A stretch of 64,000 nucleotides of DNA from Salinadaptatus halalkaliphilus (GCF_006543045.1 NZ_RBZW01000003.1:1-64000); one strand, 5' to 3'. Shown: positions 9,271-18,524, counted from the stretch's first letter. The notes: a model not told the origin generated them from the letters alone. Numbers and translations are program-made.

Positions 9271-9324
9271 TATCGACGGCGTCGAGGGGACGAACCCCCG
9301 GCGACTAGATCATTCCGGGGGAGG

Positions 9325-9332
9325 TATTTTAT
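9325..9332 (+). promoter_or_regulatory. TATA box of second paralogue
   Basis: TATTTTAT centred about 31 bases before the GTG at 9360. It decides in favour of that GTG over the GTG at 9348, assuming a leaderless transcript. Confidence 0.4.
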
Positions 9333-9359
9333 CAATCGACGTGATGTGTGCTGACAGTC

Positions 9360-10379
9360 GTGAGTGATTCGGACGACGACTCGAGCGAGCAGGATCGGTT
9401 GGGCGGGCCGCGACTGTGGATACTACTGCAACTCAACCGGTGGATCCTCACGGGTGTCGTTTTGTCCGGCGTCTTCGTCGTACTCGTCGCGCTCAGCTTT
9501 CTCGAGTTGACGCCGCTTCGGGAGATTGTCGAGAACCAGGACGGTCTCGAATTCCTCTTTTCGGCCTTTATCGGCGCGATCATCACCGGCACCTCGATCG
9601 TCGTCACGATCAACCAGCTGGTGCTCTCCCAGGAGTTGGGTGCGGTCGGCGAACAACGCGACCGGATGCAGGATGCGATGGCGTTCCGACAGGACGTCGA
9701 GGACACGATCGACGAGGATGCGAGTCCGCCCGAACCCGCAGCCTTCCTCTTCGAGCTCGTCGATGGCGTCCAGGAGCGAGCGACCGAGCTCGAGAACGTC
9801 ATGGAAGACGAGCGCGACAAGGAGCTCCGCGAGAAGATCGCCGACTACGTCGCCGACGTCGACGAAAACGCCGAAAGCGTCAAGAGCGAGCTCGAGAACG
9901 CCCAGTTTGGCAGCTTCGACGTGCTCTGGGCGGCGCTGAACTTCAACTACTCGCGGAAAATCTACGACGCCCGCAAGATCCGTGCCGATTACGGCGACTC
10001 CTTCTCCGAGGAGGCAAGCGAGAAAATCGACCACATGATCGACACGCTGAAACTGTTCAGCCCGGCCCGCGAACACTTCAAGACGCTGTACTTCCAGTGG
10101 GAACTGATCAACCTCTCGCGGGCGCTGTTGTACATTTCGGTGCCCGCCCTGACCCTGATGGCGTTCATGATCATGTACGTCGACGGAAGCGCGTTGCCCG
10201 GATCGGCGCTCGGGGTCGACTACCTGGTCTGGCTGACGAGCGCCGGCTTCGTCGTCGGCATCTCGCCGTTCGTCGTCTTCATCACCTACATCCTCCGGAT
10301 CGCGACCGTCGCGAAGCGAACGCTGGCGATGGGACCGTTCATCCTCCGCGAATCCGAACGCGACGAAGACCTCGGTTAA
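9360..10379 (+). CDS. Four-helix membrane protein, paralogue 2
   Basis: 339 residues from the GTG at 9360 (MSDSDDDSSEQD). A GTG at 9348 would add four residues. Same architecture as the preceding gene. Helices 1-2 include GVFVVLVALSFLEL and ITGTSIVVTINQLVLSQEL. The middle is coiled (ELENVMEDERDKELREKIA). The conserved block DTLKLFSPAREHFKTLYFQ comes next, then two helices before FITYILRIATVAKRT. The pair shares a TSxVVTINQL helix and a REHFKT motif, which marks a family-specific core. Own promoter, same strand, 89 bases downstream of paralogue 1. Function unknown. Confidence 0.8.
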   Translation: MSDSDDDSSEQDRLGGPRLWILLQLNRWILTGVVLSGVFVVLVALSFLELTPLREIVENQDGLEFLFSAFIGAIITGTSIVVTINQLVLSQELGAVGEQRDRMQDAMAFRQDVEDTIDEDASPPEPAAFLFELVDGVQERATELENVMEDERDKELREKIADYVADVDENAESVKSELENAQFGSFDVLWAALNFNYSRKIYDARKIRADYGDSFSEEASEKIDHMIDTLKLFSPAREHFKTLYFQWELINLSRALLYISVPALTLMAFMIMYVDGSALPGSALGVDYLVWLTSAGFVVGISPFVVFITYILRIATVAKRTLAMGPFILRESERDEDLG

Positions 10380-10525
10380 CAACTTCCCCGCGCGAATCGG
10401 GTCACATAGGCGACTCCGCACGAGCAGTGACAAAAACGTGCCTCTCGTAACAGCCGCCCTTACACTCCGTTCGTATGACACTACCGTCCCAAACTCCTAT
10501 ACGGTCGCAGCGGAATTGAGTAGCC

Positions 10526-10948
10526 ATGTATACGGTCGTTATGCCGGTCAAATCCGATCGGAGTCTCGACACAGCAGCGTACGTCGCTGGACTGCCAGAC
10601 AGTGAAACCGATGTCGAGGTCATCGTCCTCAACGTCTTCGAGGAGTTCGAAGTTACCGACGAGACGGGCGTTGTCCGCTCGAAAGACCTCTACGAGGACG
10701 CGACTGTGCCAAACAGCGTGACGGAAGTCGCCGAGTACCTCGAGGACCACGATGTCGATGTCACGGTCCGACGCGAACACGGCGATCCGGTCGAGGAGAT
10801 TCTCCGGGTGAGCAACGAGGCCGACGCCGATACGATCGCAATCGCCGGGAGACGGCGATCCCCAACCGGGAAAGCGATCTTCGGCAGCGTCGCCCAGCGC
10901 GTCCTCCTCGAGTCAGATCGCCCGGTCACCGTGATGACCAGCGACTAA
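10526..10948 (+). CDS. Universal stress protein (UspA family)
   Basis: 140 residues, one UspA domain. It opens MYTVVMPVKSDRS and ends with the nucleotide-binding loop IAGRRRSPTGKAIFGSVAQRVL. That loop keeps the G-x(n)-G-S pattern but replaces the usual second glycine with RRSP, a variant seen in many haloarchaeal UspAs. The protein probably binds ATP and dimerises. Cytoplasmic, monocistronic. Confidence 0.92.
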   Translation: MYTVVMPVKSDRSLDTAAYVAGLPDSETDVEVIVLNVFEEFEVTDETGVVRSKDLYEDATVPNSVTEVAEYLEDHDVDVTVRREHGDPVEEILRVSNEADADTIAIAGRRRSPTGKAIFGSVAQRVLLESDRPVTVMTSD

Positions 10949-11023
10949 TACTGGGGACGACCCGCGTTACGGATCAACGATCACCTTCGGTCGATTTATC
11001 TTCCGGCCCACCCTTGGCCCGGT

Positions 11024-12010
11024 ATGAGCGAGGCCGACGCCGAGGCGGCGGAGCCAACCCCCGGCAAGACCGAAGTCTGGATCGAGAAGTATCGGCCGGA
11101 GCGACTCGACGAGATCAAAGGCCACGAGGATATCGTCCCGCGACTCCAGCGCTACGTCGAGCAAGACGACCTCCCCCACCTCATGTTTTCGGGGCCGGCG
11201 GGTGTCGGAAAGACGGCCAGTTCACAGGCCATCGCTCGCGAAGTCTACGGCGACGACTGGCGCGAGAACTTCCTCGAGCTCAACGCCTCCGACCAGCGGG
11301 GGATCGACGTCGTCCGCGACCGGATCAAGGACTTCGCGCGGTCGTCGTTCGGCGGCTACGATCATCGGGTTATTTTCCTCGACGAGGCCGACGCCCTCAC
11401 GAGCGACGCCCAGTCAGCGCTGCGTCGCACGATGGAGCAGTTCTCGAACAACACCCGCTTTATCCTCTCGTGTAACTACTCGAGTCAGATCATCGATCCG
11501 ATCCAGTCCCGGTGTGCGGTCTTTCGCTTTACGGAACTCGGCGAGGCAGCGATCGAAGCCCAGATCCGCGAGATCGCCGAGATCGAAGGAATCACGGTCA
11601 CCGACGACGGCATCGATGCCCTCGTCTACGCCGCCGACGGCGACATGCGCAAGGCGATCAACGCACTCCAAGCCGCCGCCGTGATGGGCGAAACGGTCGA
11701 CGAGGAGACTGTCTTCGCGATCACCGCGACCGCCCGCCCCGAAGAAGTCGAGGCGATGGTCGAACACGCCATCGGCGGCGACTTTACGGCCGCGAGAGCC
11801 GCCTTGGAGGAACTGCTGACCGATCGCGGACTCGCCGGCGGTGATGTCATCGATCAACTGCACCGGTCGGCCTGGTCGTTCGACATCCCCGAGAAAGAGA
11901 CGGTGCGACTGCTCGAGCGACTCGGCGAGGCCGATTATCGCATCACGGAGGGCGCGAACGAGCGGCTCCAGCTCGAGGCGCTGCTGGCGTCGCTCGCGCT
12001 CGAGAACTGA
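11024..12010 (+). CDS. rfcS: Replication factor C small subunit (clamp loader)
   Basis: 328 residues, normal for archaeal RfcS. It contains the opening [19 protein letters not shown], Walker A GPAGVGKT, Walker [10 protein letters not shown], sensor 1 [17 protein letters not shown] with the SRC arginine finger, and a C-terminal helical collar. With the large subunit it loads the PCNA clamp on primer ends during replication. The large subunit is not in this window. Confidence 0.96.
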   Translation: MSEADAEAAEPTPGKTEVWIEKYRPERLDEIKGHEDIVPRLQRYVEQDDLPHLMFSGPAGVGKTASSQAIAREVYGDDWRENFLELNASDQRGIDVVRDRIKDFARSSFGGYDHRVIFLDEADALTSDAQSALRRTMEQFSNNTRFILSCNYSSQIIDPIQSRCAVFRFTELGEAAIEAQIREIAEIEGITVTDDGIDALVYAADGDMRKAINALQAAAVMGETVDEETVFAITATARPEEVEAMVEHAIGGDFTAARAALEELLTDRGLAGGDVIDQLHRSAWSFDIPEKETVRLLERLGEADYRITEGANERLQLEALLASLALEN

Positions 12011-12047
12011 TCGAATCTGTTTCTACTGGGCGCTCGAGAACGCGACC

Positions 12048-12629
12048 CTACCCCGGCAAGAGGACGTTGATCCCGGCGACGACGATACCGGCCAGTCCCA
12101 TCCGCACGGCCGCGACGTACCACCGCTGGCGCGAGATCGACGCCAGGTAGATGCCAAACGTCGCCAGAAGCAAGACGCCGACGGCGATCGAGGCGAGGAC
12201 GGCCTGGAGCATCGAGAAGACGATTCCCTCGAGTGTCAGCGGGACGAGCGTGAGCCCGATTGCAAGGAGTGGACCCGTCGCACTCGCGATCGCGTGAACG
12301 ATCTGAGCCGCCCGATTCTCGCGCTGGACGCGGGTGTCCTTGAGGTCGGTGAGCATCGCCCGTTCGAGGCGTTGTTGGTCGGCAAGCGCTTCGGCGCGTT
12401 CGATCTCCCAGACGCTCCAGACGCCCGAGGTTCCGAGCCCGACGGCCGCGCCGAGACCGATCGCGACCGCGGTGAGTCCCTCGCCGATGCCCGAGAGATA
12501 CGCGCCGACGACGACGCCGATGCTCGTGAGCGTCCCGTCGAACCCGTTGGCGATGAAGTACCGCCGCGAGATCGAACGGACCTGTTCTTTCTCGAGGACG
12601 CGCCGGAGTCGGTCGAGTCGAGCACCCAT
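12048..12629 (-). CDS. VIT1/CCC1-family membrane protein
   Basis: 193 residues from the ATG at 12629. SRRYFIANGFDGTLTSIGVVVGAY matches the first helix of VIT1/CCC1 transporters. Further helices follow around GLTAVAIGLGAAVGLGTSG, LLAIGLTLVPLTLEG, VLASIAVGVLLLATFG and MGLAGIVVAGINVLL. Eukaryotic members move Fe2+ or Mn2+ into vacuoles, so metal export or sequestration is plausible here. The acidic cytoplasmic metal-binding insert of VIT1 is mostly missing. It lies 2 bases after the DUF211 gene and is almost surely co-transcribed with it. Confidence 0.82.
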   Translation of the reverse strand: MGARLDRLRRVLEKEQVRSISRRYFIANGFDGTLTSIGVVVGAYLSGIGEGLTAVAIGLGAAVGLGTSGVWSVWEIERAEALADQQRLERAMLTDLKDTRVQRENRAAQIVHAIASATGPLLAIGLTLVPLTLEGIVFSMLQAVLASIAVGVLLLATFGIYLASISRQRWYVAAVRMGLAGIVVAGINVLLPG

Positions 12630-12631
12630 TG

Positions 12632-12916
12632 TCAGCGCCCGAGCAAGGGATCCTCGACGATTTGTGAGCCGCAGGCAACCTGATCGACCGAGTGGATCGA
12701 CGCGCTCAGATCCTCGATTTCGGCACGAACGCTCTCGAGATCGAGGTCGCTGCCTGCGATCGTCACCCGGAGGGTCTTGACGCTCTCGTCGACTTCGATA
12801 ACCGTTGCAGTCGCGCCATCGATACCCTCGAGATCGCTTAGTTGCCTCGTGAACGTGACGACGCTCGGATCGTGGGGTTTCAACACGTCGAGAACGAGTC
12901 GCGTAACTGGTGCCAT
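12632..12916 (-). CDS. DUF211 protein
   Basis: 94 residues, the normal size of the archaeal DUF211 family (small ferredoxin-like-fold oligomers). It opens MAPVTRLVLDVLKPHDPSV, continues GIDGATATVIEVDESV and LRVTIAGSDLDLESV, and ends SIHSVDQVACGSQ, all hallmarks of the family. The ATG at 12916 is chosen because the longer frame upstream lies antisense to the OYE gene. First gene of a two-gene operon with the VIT1/CCC1 protein, so a role in metal handling can be guessed but not shown. Confidence 0.88.
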   Translation of the reverse strand: MAPVTRLVLDVLKPHDPSVVTFTRQLSDLEGIDGATATVIEVDESVKTLRVTIAGSDLDLESVRAEIEDLSASIHSVDQVACGSQIVEDPLLGR

Positions 12917-13027
12917 GCCCGTGGAGAGGACAGGGCGACAAAAAGAGCTACGGGAACCGGTGTGACCTCGATCGGCCCTGACCTGGCTGGACGGCAATCT
13001 CTTGTGCGGTCCCGTGATAATCCCGAT

Positions 13028-14422
13028 ATGGCCACCCTCGAAAAGCCGATCGAGATCGGCGGCGTGACGGTTCCAAACCGACTCTACCGCGCGCCGCTGC
13101 TCGAGTGTGCAGGCAACGGACCCGACGCCGTCGACGCGTTGATCGACGACCTCGAGCCGGCCGCTGAATCCGGCGTCGGGCTCGTCTGTCAGGGGGCGAC
13201 GATCGTCCGCGGCGAGGGCGGCTGTGCCGCGCCGGGGATGACCCGCGTCCACGACCCCGCGTTCGTCTCGCGACTCTCGCGGCTGCCCGATCGGATTCAC
13301 GACCACGGGAGCCGAATCTTCCTCCAGCTCGAGCACGGCGGCCTGCGAAGTATGGAAACCTGGCACGCCCAGTACCGCAGCCGCCATCCCGACCTCGAGC
13401 AACTCGCCGTTTCGTCGTTGCCCTGGCAGTTGCGCCTGCTCGATCGGGTCGGCGCACTGTCGTTCGATCCCCGCGTTCTCTCGAACGATGAAGTGTACGA
13501 TCTCGCGGCCGATTTCGGTCGCTCGGCTGCGCTGGCCGTCGAGGCGGGCTACGATGGGATTCACCTCGCCGGGGCGAACATGGGGATCGTCCAGCAGTTT
13601 CTCTCGCCGTTTTACAACCGCCGTGACGACGAGTTCGGCGGCTCCCCCGAAGCCCGCCTCGAGTTCCTCGCGCTCGTCCACGACGAGATTCGGGATCGAG
13701 TGGGCGACGTGCCGTTGATAACGAAAGTTCCCGCCGAGACGCCAGCGCCGCCTGCACCGATCGTCAGCCACAAACTCTCGCTCGACGACGGCATCGAGAT
13801 CGCACGCCGACTCGAACGGATCGGCTACGACGGTCTCGTTCCCGTCCAGACCTCGGTCGTCTGGGATATGAGCATCGTCCGCGGCGAGTACCCCGACCGC
13901 GCCTGGGACAACGCCACACTGCAGGACGGCTACGACGCCGCCTTCGGCGGCCCGTGGCGCAAGCGACTCGTCGCGCTGGGCAACAAACTGCAGTCGCTGC
14001 AATACGACCACGAGCCGGCCTGGAACGAGGACTTCTGTCGGCGGGTTCGCGAGCAGGTGTCCGTTCCCGTCCTCGCCGAGGGCGGCATTCGAGCGCGCAC
14101 CGAGATGGATCGGCTGCTGGGGTGCGATCCGAACGCCGACGCGACGGCGTCGGCCGGAATCGGCTCGAGCGACGATGCGAACGTGGCGACCGATTCGACG
14201 CCAGCATGCGACATGGTCGGTATGGCTCGGCCGTTCTACGCCGAACCACGACTCGCGGCTCGACTGCTCGAGGCCGATACCGCCGACACGCGGGCGCTCT
14301 GTGAGAGCTGTAACAACTGCACCGTCCCACAGGTAACGGGTGCGCCGGGGATCTGTCGGACGCCCGCCGTACTAGGTAACCGCGGCGAGCTCGAGCGGGC
14401 AGGGGCCTACGAAACCGAGTGA
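13028..14422 (+). CDS. NADH:flavin oxidoreductase / Old Yellow Enzyme with Fe-S cysteines
   Basis: 464 residues. OYE TIM-barrel features: IEIGGVTVPNRLYRAPL start, FLQLEHGG, GYDGIHLAGANMGIVQQFLSP with YNRRDDEFGGSPEARLEF, and VLAEGGIRARTEMDRLL for FMN phosphate. A C-terminal CESCNNC, then a further Cys 12 residues on (GICRTP), resembles the 4Fe-4S site of 2,4-dienoyl-CoA reductase and trimethylamine dehydrogenase. The second flavin domain of those enzymes is absent. A Ser/Ala-rich insert (SAGIGSSDDANVATDS) interrupts the phosphate-binding region. Cytoplasmic reductase of an unsaturated carbonyl, substrate unknown. Confidence 0.88.
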   Translation: MATLEKPIEIGGVTVPNRLYRAPLLECAGNGPDAVDALIDDLEPAAESGVGLVCQGATIVRGEGGCAAPGMTRVHDPAFVSRLSRLPDRIHDHGSRIFLQLEHGGLRSMETWHAQYRSRHPDLEQLAVSSLPWQLRLLDRVGALSFDPRVLSNDEVYDLAADFGRSAALAVEAGYDGIHLAGANMGIVQQFLSPFYNRRDDEFGGSPEARLEFLALVHDEIRDRVGDVPLITKVPAETPAPPAPIVSHKLSLDDGIEIARRLERIGYDGLVPVQTSVVWDMSIVRGEYPDRAWDNATLQDGYDAAFGGPWRKRLVALGNKLQSLQYDHEPAWNEDFCRRVREQVSVPVLAEGGIRARTEMDRLLGCDPNADATASAGIGSSDDANVATDSTPACDMVGMARPFYAEPRLAARLLEADTADTRALCESCNNCTVPQVTGAPGICRTPAVLGNRGELERAGAYETE

Positions 14423-14441
14423 TACGGATTCCTGTATCGAG

Positions 14442-15167
14442 TTACGCACGGACCACGTCGTCCGTAAACTCCTCGAGCGACCCTTTCCGCGTTTCCTCGG
14501 GCGTCTTGAGTTCGACGACGGCGTCGGTCGGGGTGTCGACGAAGTGCAACGAGAGTTCGTATCGGCCGTCGTCGCCGATCCGCGAGGCTTCGCGCTGGCC
14601 GGTTTCGGGCTCTCGAACGAGGACCGTCTCGCCGGCGTGGACCGAATCCGTCTGCCCTCGAATCTCGTAGGACGTCAACTCGGCGTCGACGTTGCTCTCG
14701 GTCGCGTAGCCGTTTTCCCGCCACGGATTGAATCCACCTGCGAGGCCGTAGACGTTCGTATATCCCTCCTCGAGCAACGTTGCCCCTCGTTGGCCCGCCT
14801 GCGCGATCGGACAGACGCAGTAGGTGACGATCGGGGTCTCCGTGCTCCACGCTGCGACGGGGTCGTCCGCCTCGAGGCCGTCCGGCGCCGGGCTGAAGAC
14901 TGCGCCGTCGATGTGGGCTTCGTTATACTGTGGTTCGGTTCGAGCGTCGACGAGCTGTACCGCATCTTCGTTCCACCAGTCGTAGACGGTCTCGAGGGGA
15001 ACGAACGGTACCGATCGTTCTCCGAAACTCTCCGTCTCGTACTCGTCTGGCTCCTCGAACTCGCCCGACGTGGGGTTCTCGCCGTCGCTCGAGTCGGAGC
15101 CGAAACAGCCGGCGACGGCGCTGATACTTGCTGTCCCGACCGCCGACAGTACCGTCCGCCGATTCAT
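14442..15167 (-). CDS. Rhodanese-domain lipoprotein
   Basis: 241 residues. The start at 15167 gives MNRRTVLSAVGTASI and lipobox AVAGC, with a TATA box 27 bases upstream. The rhodanese domain spans about residues 55-150: VQLVDARTEPQYNEAHIDGAV, then the active-site loop VTYCVCPIAQAGQRG with the catalytic Cys, and GYTNVYGLAGGFNPWRENG. About 90 further residues form a beta-rich tail of unknown kind. Probably a lipid-anchored extracellular sulfurtransferase or thiol-handling protein. Convergent with the OYE gene. Confidence 0.87.
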   Translation of the reverse strand: MNRRTVLSAVGTASISAVAGCFGSDSSDGENPTSGEFEEPDEYETESFGERSVPFVPLETVYDWWNEDAVQLVDARTEPQYNEAHIDGAVFSPAPDGLEADDPVAAWSTETPIVTYCVCPIAQAGQRGATLLEEGYTNVYGLAGGFNPWRENGYATESNVDAELTSYEIRGQTDSVHAGETVLVREPETGQREASRIGDDGRYELSLHFVDTPTDAVVELKTPEETRKGSLEEFTDDVVRA

Positions 15168-15190
15168 ATTTTGATACAGTATCCAATGAA

Positions 15191-15198
15191 TTATAATA
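15191..15198 (-). promoter_or_regulatory. TATA box of the rhodanese gene
   Basis: TTATAATA (palindromic enough to read on the minus strand as TATTATAA) centred about 27 bases before the ATG at 15167, implying a leaderless mRNA. Confidence 0.55.
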
Positions 15199-15333
15199 GT
15201 ATCGACAGTCGTGGAATTCGATCGAAGACGGCCAGCAGTCGGACGACGACTCGAGTGTCGAACCCCCTTCATTTCGAGTGGAAACCCGGAGAGGGCGTAG
15301 GGAATAGCCTCGAGTCGAACGAACCGAAGAAGT

Positions 15334-15405
15334 AGTCCATGCTGGATTCGAACCAGCGTCTCGAGCCCCAGAAGCTCGAAGGATTGGCCGCTACCCTAAT
15401 GGACT
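15334..15405 (-). tRNA. tRNA-Gln (CUG)
   Basis: Read on the minus strand, the 7-bp acceptor AGTCCAT pairs with ATGGACT. The D-arm contains GGGTAGCGGCC. The anticodon stem TCGAGC/GCTCGA encloses TTCTGGG, giving anticodon CTG. The T-arm is GCTGGTTCGAATCCAGC. The 72-nt length is normal. CCA is not encoded. Confidence 0.95.
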
Positions 15406-15618
15406 TGACACGTTCAGTCGGCCTCCATTACCGACGTACTCATCCGTACTCGGCGTTCGTATTAGAGTGTTACGAACTCGTACGAGAGTGGAGGAGAAGG
15501 CGGGGAAGTCATACTATCGGACAGCAGTCAATACGAAGCCGATCGTGAATTCGGGGTTGTCGCCGACGGTGACGATCCCAGCAGACCGATTGGCTTCACG
15601 TCGTTCTGTCCAACAGTA

Positions 15619-16455
15619 TCAGTTCGTCGGTGCCGTGTAGTGTTCGGCCCGATGGCAGTTCGCACAGGGCACGGTGCATCGTTCCATCTCAGAACGAATG
15701 CGCTGCTTCGATTTGTTGTTGGCGGTCAGTTCCGCGATGGTCGCATCCTTTTCGTCTGTGGTGTGGTGAAAGTCTAAACAGCTAGGATCCGATTCTGAGC
15801 AGCGATCACAGCCACCAGCGTCTCGCTTGCGGCCGTATACCCAGCGTCGGAGTTCACTCTCCGGTGGCGAACGATGAGTTTTCCGATGACAATTTGCACA
15901 CAGTATTTCGCATTTCTCGATTTCGGTACGAATCGCCTCCGTCCCGTATCCGTACGTCACCATTCGTCCGACTGCCAGTAGTTTCTCTTCGTCTTCGACG
16001 TGATGGAAGTCCAGGCAGGCAACAGTATCGGTCCCACATCGGGAACACGCTTCTCCGGACTTCTGATCGTACAGCCAGCACCGAAGCCGGGACCGACGAC
16101 GTAATGTCCGTTCCGTATTCCACTCGACGTTTCGGTAATGCCACCGCTGGTCGACTGTCAATTCGTCCCAGGACGTTCCCGCCGGAAGTTCGACATCGTC
16201 CGGTTTCGGCCCGACGCGGGAACCCCTCGAGTACGCCGTTTCCAATCCTGCCTTTTCCTTCGCGTCGTTCCAGCCGCCACACGTTCGGATGATCGTCGCG
16301 GATGCCGGCGTCAACCCGAGTTCCTCGTACTGTGCTTTCGTCGGCGACTCGCCGAGTTCGTCCGCCGCCCGTTGCAACGCCTCGAGACACTCGCCTTCCG
16401 TCGTCACACCGGTCTTCGCCGCGCTTTCCCGTATAAATCCGTGGTCAGAGCCCAC
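15619..16455 (-). CDS. Tandem HNH zinc-ribbon nuclease-like protein with homing-endonuclease-associated repeat
   Basis: 278 residues from a GTG at 16455 ([11 protein letters not shown]). Residues about 20-65 match the homing-endonuclease-associated repeat ([21 protein letters not shown], then [13 protein letters not shown]). Two successive HNH-like units follow. The first has [17 protein letters not shown] and CANCHRKTH. The second has [22 protein letters not shown] and CANCHRAEH. Each unit has four zinc cysteines and the D-F-H-H catalytic-type pair. It is therefore a probable DNA-binding, possibly DNA-cleaving protein. It is not inside an intron or intein here. The start is uncertain. Confidence 0.8.
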   Translation of the reverse strand: MGSDHGFIRESAAKTGVTTEGECLEALQRAADELGESPTKAQYEELGLTPASATIIRTCGGWNDAKEKAGLETAYSRGSRVGPKPDDVELPAGTSWDELTVDQRWHYRNVEWNTERTLRRRSRLRCWLYDQKSGEACSRCGTDTVACLDFHHVEDEEKLLAVGRMVTYGYGTEAIRTEIEKCEILCANCHRKTHRSPPESELRRWVYGRKRDAGGCDRCSESDPSCLDFHHTTDEKDATIAELTANNKSKQRIRSEMERCTVPCANCHRAEHYTAPTN

Positions 16456-16523
16456 GTGAGTCCAGCCACGAGCCTCGAGTCGGAACCGACATCCCTTTTT
16501 CCCGTTCGCGCGCACCGACGAGT

Positions 16524-17114
16524 ATGTACGTCGGACGATTCGTCGTCGTCGGTCCCGAAGTGGGCGCCTACCGCGTCTCCTCACGCTCGTTTCCCAACCG
16601 CGAAATCACGGCTCGAGACGAGGCTCTGACCGTGGGACCCACCGAAGATGCCCCCGAGACGGACAACCCTTACGTCTCCTACAACTGCCTGCGCGTCGTC
16701 GAAACGCCGACGGGCGAGACGGCCGCCTTCGGTAACGGCTCGCACGTCGATCCGATCGCGGAGAAACTCGAGTTGGGCTATCCAGCTCGCGACGCGCTCG
16801 CGGAGTGTTTGCTGGCACTCGATTACGAGAAAGACGACTACGATACGCCCCGCATCGCAGCGACCATCGGCGGCGACGGCGAGGCGATGATCGCTACCGT
16901 TCGCAAGGACGCACTGCTAGTCGAAACCGTCGACGAGCCGACGCTCGTGGCGACCTACGAGAAGGACGCCCCCGAATCGTACGCGTTCGACGCTGAGAAC
17001 GCAGCCGACGCCGCGAGCGAGGCCTACGGCCTCGAGTTCGAACACGCGGTCTGTGCTGCCGGCGTCGCCCGGACCGCCGACGGCTTCGAAACGGCGATCG
17101 AGAACGGGGAGTGA
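16524..17114 (+). CDS. purO: Archaeal IMP cyclohydrolase
   Basis: 196 residues, equal to the PurO family length. The N-terminus [20 protein letters not shown] and blocks [29 protein letters not shown] and TPRIAATI are diagnostic. PurO closes FAICAR to IMP, the last step of purine synthesis. Some haloarchaea carry this activity as part of a PurH-PurO fusion, whereas here it is free-standing. The next gene begins about 50 bases later on the same strand. Confidence 0.94.
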   Translation: MYVGRFVVVGPEVGAYRVSSRSFPNREITARDEALTVGPTEDAPETDNPYVSYNCLRVVETPTGETAAFGNGSHVDPIAEKLELGYPARDALAECLLALDYEKDDYDTPRIAATIGGDGEAMIATVRKDALLVETVDEPTLVATYEKDAPESYAFDAENAADAASEAYGLEFEHAVCAAGVARTADGFETAIENGE

Positions 17115-17164
17115 ACGCCTCGCTGCCGACCGTTTTATTCGACTGGACGCCGACCGTATTACCG

Positions 17165-17554
17165 ATGGTCGAAGAATCCGTGTCCGACCACCAGACCGAG
17201 ACTGGTGACGAGTCACCGACCCGCTGGGAACTGCTGGTCGCAGCCGTGACCTCGCTGTGGGCAGTCTGGATCCTCGCAACCGCCGACACGGTCGTCTGGA
17301 GTTGGGTTCTCGCCGGGTTCGTCGTGTTCGCCGTCGGGATCGGACTCGGCGCATCTTCGCCGGTCGGTCAGCGATTCGGTGCTTGGTTTCGGGCGATCGG
17401 GGTCGTGGGTCGGGGCGCTGTCGTCGTTCTCGTCGCAACCGTGATCTGGGGAGTACTGGCAGGTTCGGTGCTTCCGGTGGCCGCGACGGCCGGGTTCGGC
17501 GCCGGCGGACTCCTCGGTATCGGCGCGGTCGTGGTCGCTACCCTCCTCCGGTGA
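17165..17554 (+). CDS. Small multi-TM membrane protein, unknown
   Basis: 129 residues from the ATG at 17165, which gives a soluble acidic head (MVEESVSDHQTETGDESP). Four hydrophobic stretches follow: LLVAAVTSLWAVWILA, VLAGFVVFAVGIGLG, AVVVLVATVIWGVLAG and FGAGGLLGIGAVVVATLL. An ATG at 17111 overlapping purO is possible but adds a poor N-terminus. No family recognised. Likely transcribed after purO. Confidence 0.65.
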   Translation: MVEESVSDHQTETGDESPTRWELLVAAVTSLWAVWILATADTVVWSWVLAGFVVFAVGIGLGASSPVGQRFGAWFRAIGVVGRGAVVVLVATVIWGVLAGSVLPVAATAGFGAGGLLGIGAVVVATLLR

Positions 17555-17628
17555 CGGGCCGATGGTCGGACTCGACCAGCACAGGCCGCGGCCAACCTAC
17601 AAATCACTCGCGCCGACTAGCTTCGAGC

Positions 17629-18297
17629 ATGAAAATCGGACTCATTTCGGACGTCCACGGTAACCGGGTCGCCCTCGAGGCCGTTCTCGCGGACATGCCG
17701 CCGGTCGATCGGCTGTGCTGTGCGGGCGACGTCGTCGGCTACAACCCTTGGCCAGCCGACTGCGTCGACGAACTCCGCGACCGGGAGGTACCGACGGTGA
17801 TGGGGAATCACGATGTTGCCACCGCCGACGAGACTGCCTTTCAGTTCAACGGCATGGCGCGGGCGGGTGTCGAACACGCCAGGGCGGAACTCTCGAGCGA
17901 GCAACTCGCGTGGCTGGCCGACCTCCCCGCAGAACGACTGCTGTGTGACGGTCGGCTGAAACTCGTACACGGGAACCCGGACGACCCGAAGCGCTACACC
18001 ACGTATACGTATCCGCGACAGTTTTCGCCCGAGTTACTCGGCGAGGAGGACATCCTGGTACTCGGTCATACGCACGTCCAGTGCGTTCGCGAGTACGACG
18101 AGGGTATCGTCGTCAACCCTGGCAGCGTCGGCCAACCGCGCGACGGCGATCCGCGGGCGAGCTACGCGGTCCTCGACCTCGAGGCGATCACCGTCGACAC
18201 CCACCGCGTCGAGTACGATATCGCGGCCGTCCAGAAAGGGGTCGCCGAGGCGGGCTTGCCGACTCGGATCGGCACCCGACTCGAGCAGGGCAAGTGA
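17629..18297 (+). CDS. Calcineurin-like metallophosphoesterase (YfcE/MJ0936 family)
   Basis: 222 residues. Full set of two-metal phosphoesterase motifs: D-x-H in GLISDVHGN, GD in CCAGDVVGYNPWP, GNHD in VMGNHDVA, then the H in LKLVHGNPDD and G-H-T-H in LVLGHTHVQ. Closest in pattern to small archaeal and bacterial phosphodiesterases of broad specificity. Cytoplasmic. The physiological substrate is unknown. Confidence 0.93.
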   Translation: MKIGLISDVHGNRVALEAVLADMPPVDRLCCAGDVVGYNPWPADCVDELRDREVPTVMGNHDVATADETAFQFNGMARAGVEHARAELSSEQLAWLADLPAERLLCDGRLKLVHGNPDDPKRYTTYTYPRQFSPELLGEEDILVLGHTHVQCVREYDEGIVVNPGSVGQPRDGDPRASYAVLDLEAITVDTHRVEYDIAAVQKGVAEAGLPTRIGTRLEQGK

Positions 18298-18524
18298 CCT
18301 CGTCAGCGGGCGAGACGAGCGTCGCGCGTGTCGCCGCCGGGGCGCACCGGGAACGAACCCTTTTAGACGACCTAGCCAAGAAGTCCCTGGCATGAGAGTC
18401 ACCGGTTACACCGCGTGTACCGAGTGGAACCGACCAGCGCACGCTCCGTACCGGTGTTCGTGTTGCCCGTCGACAGGCGACGGGACCCACGCACGACCTC
18501 TTGCCATCTCACCCCGGAGGACAG

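Noticed and set aside
14421-14440. TACGGATTCCTGTATC after the OYE gene as another element copy
   Set aside because: It resembles the left 14 bases of the element but lacks a right arm. At most a deleted remnant, too short to call.
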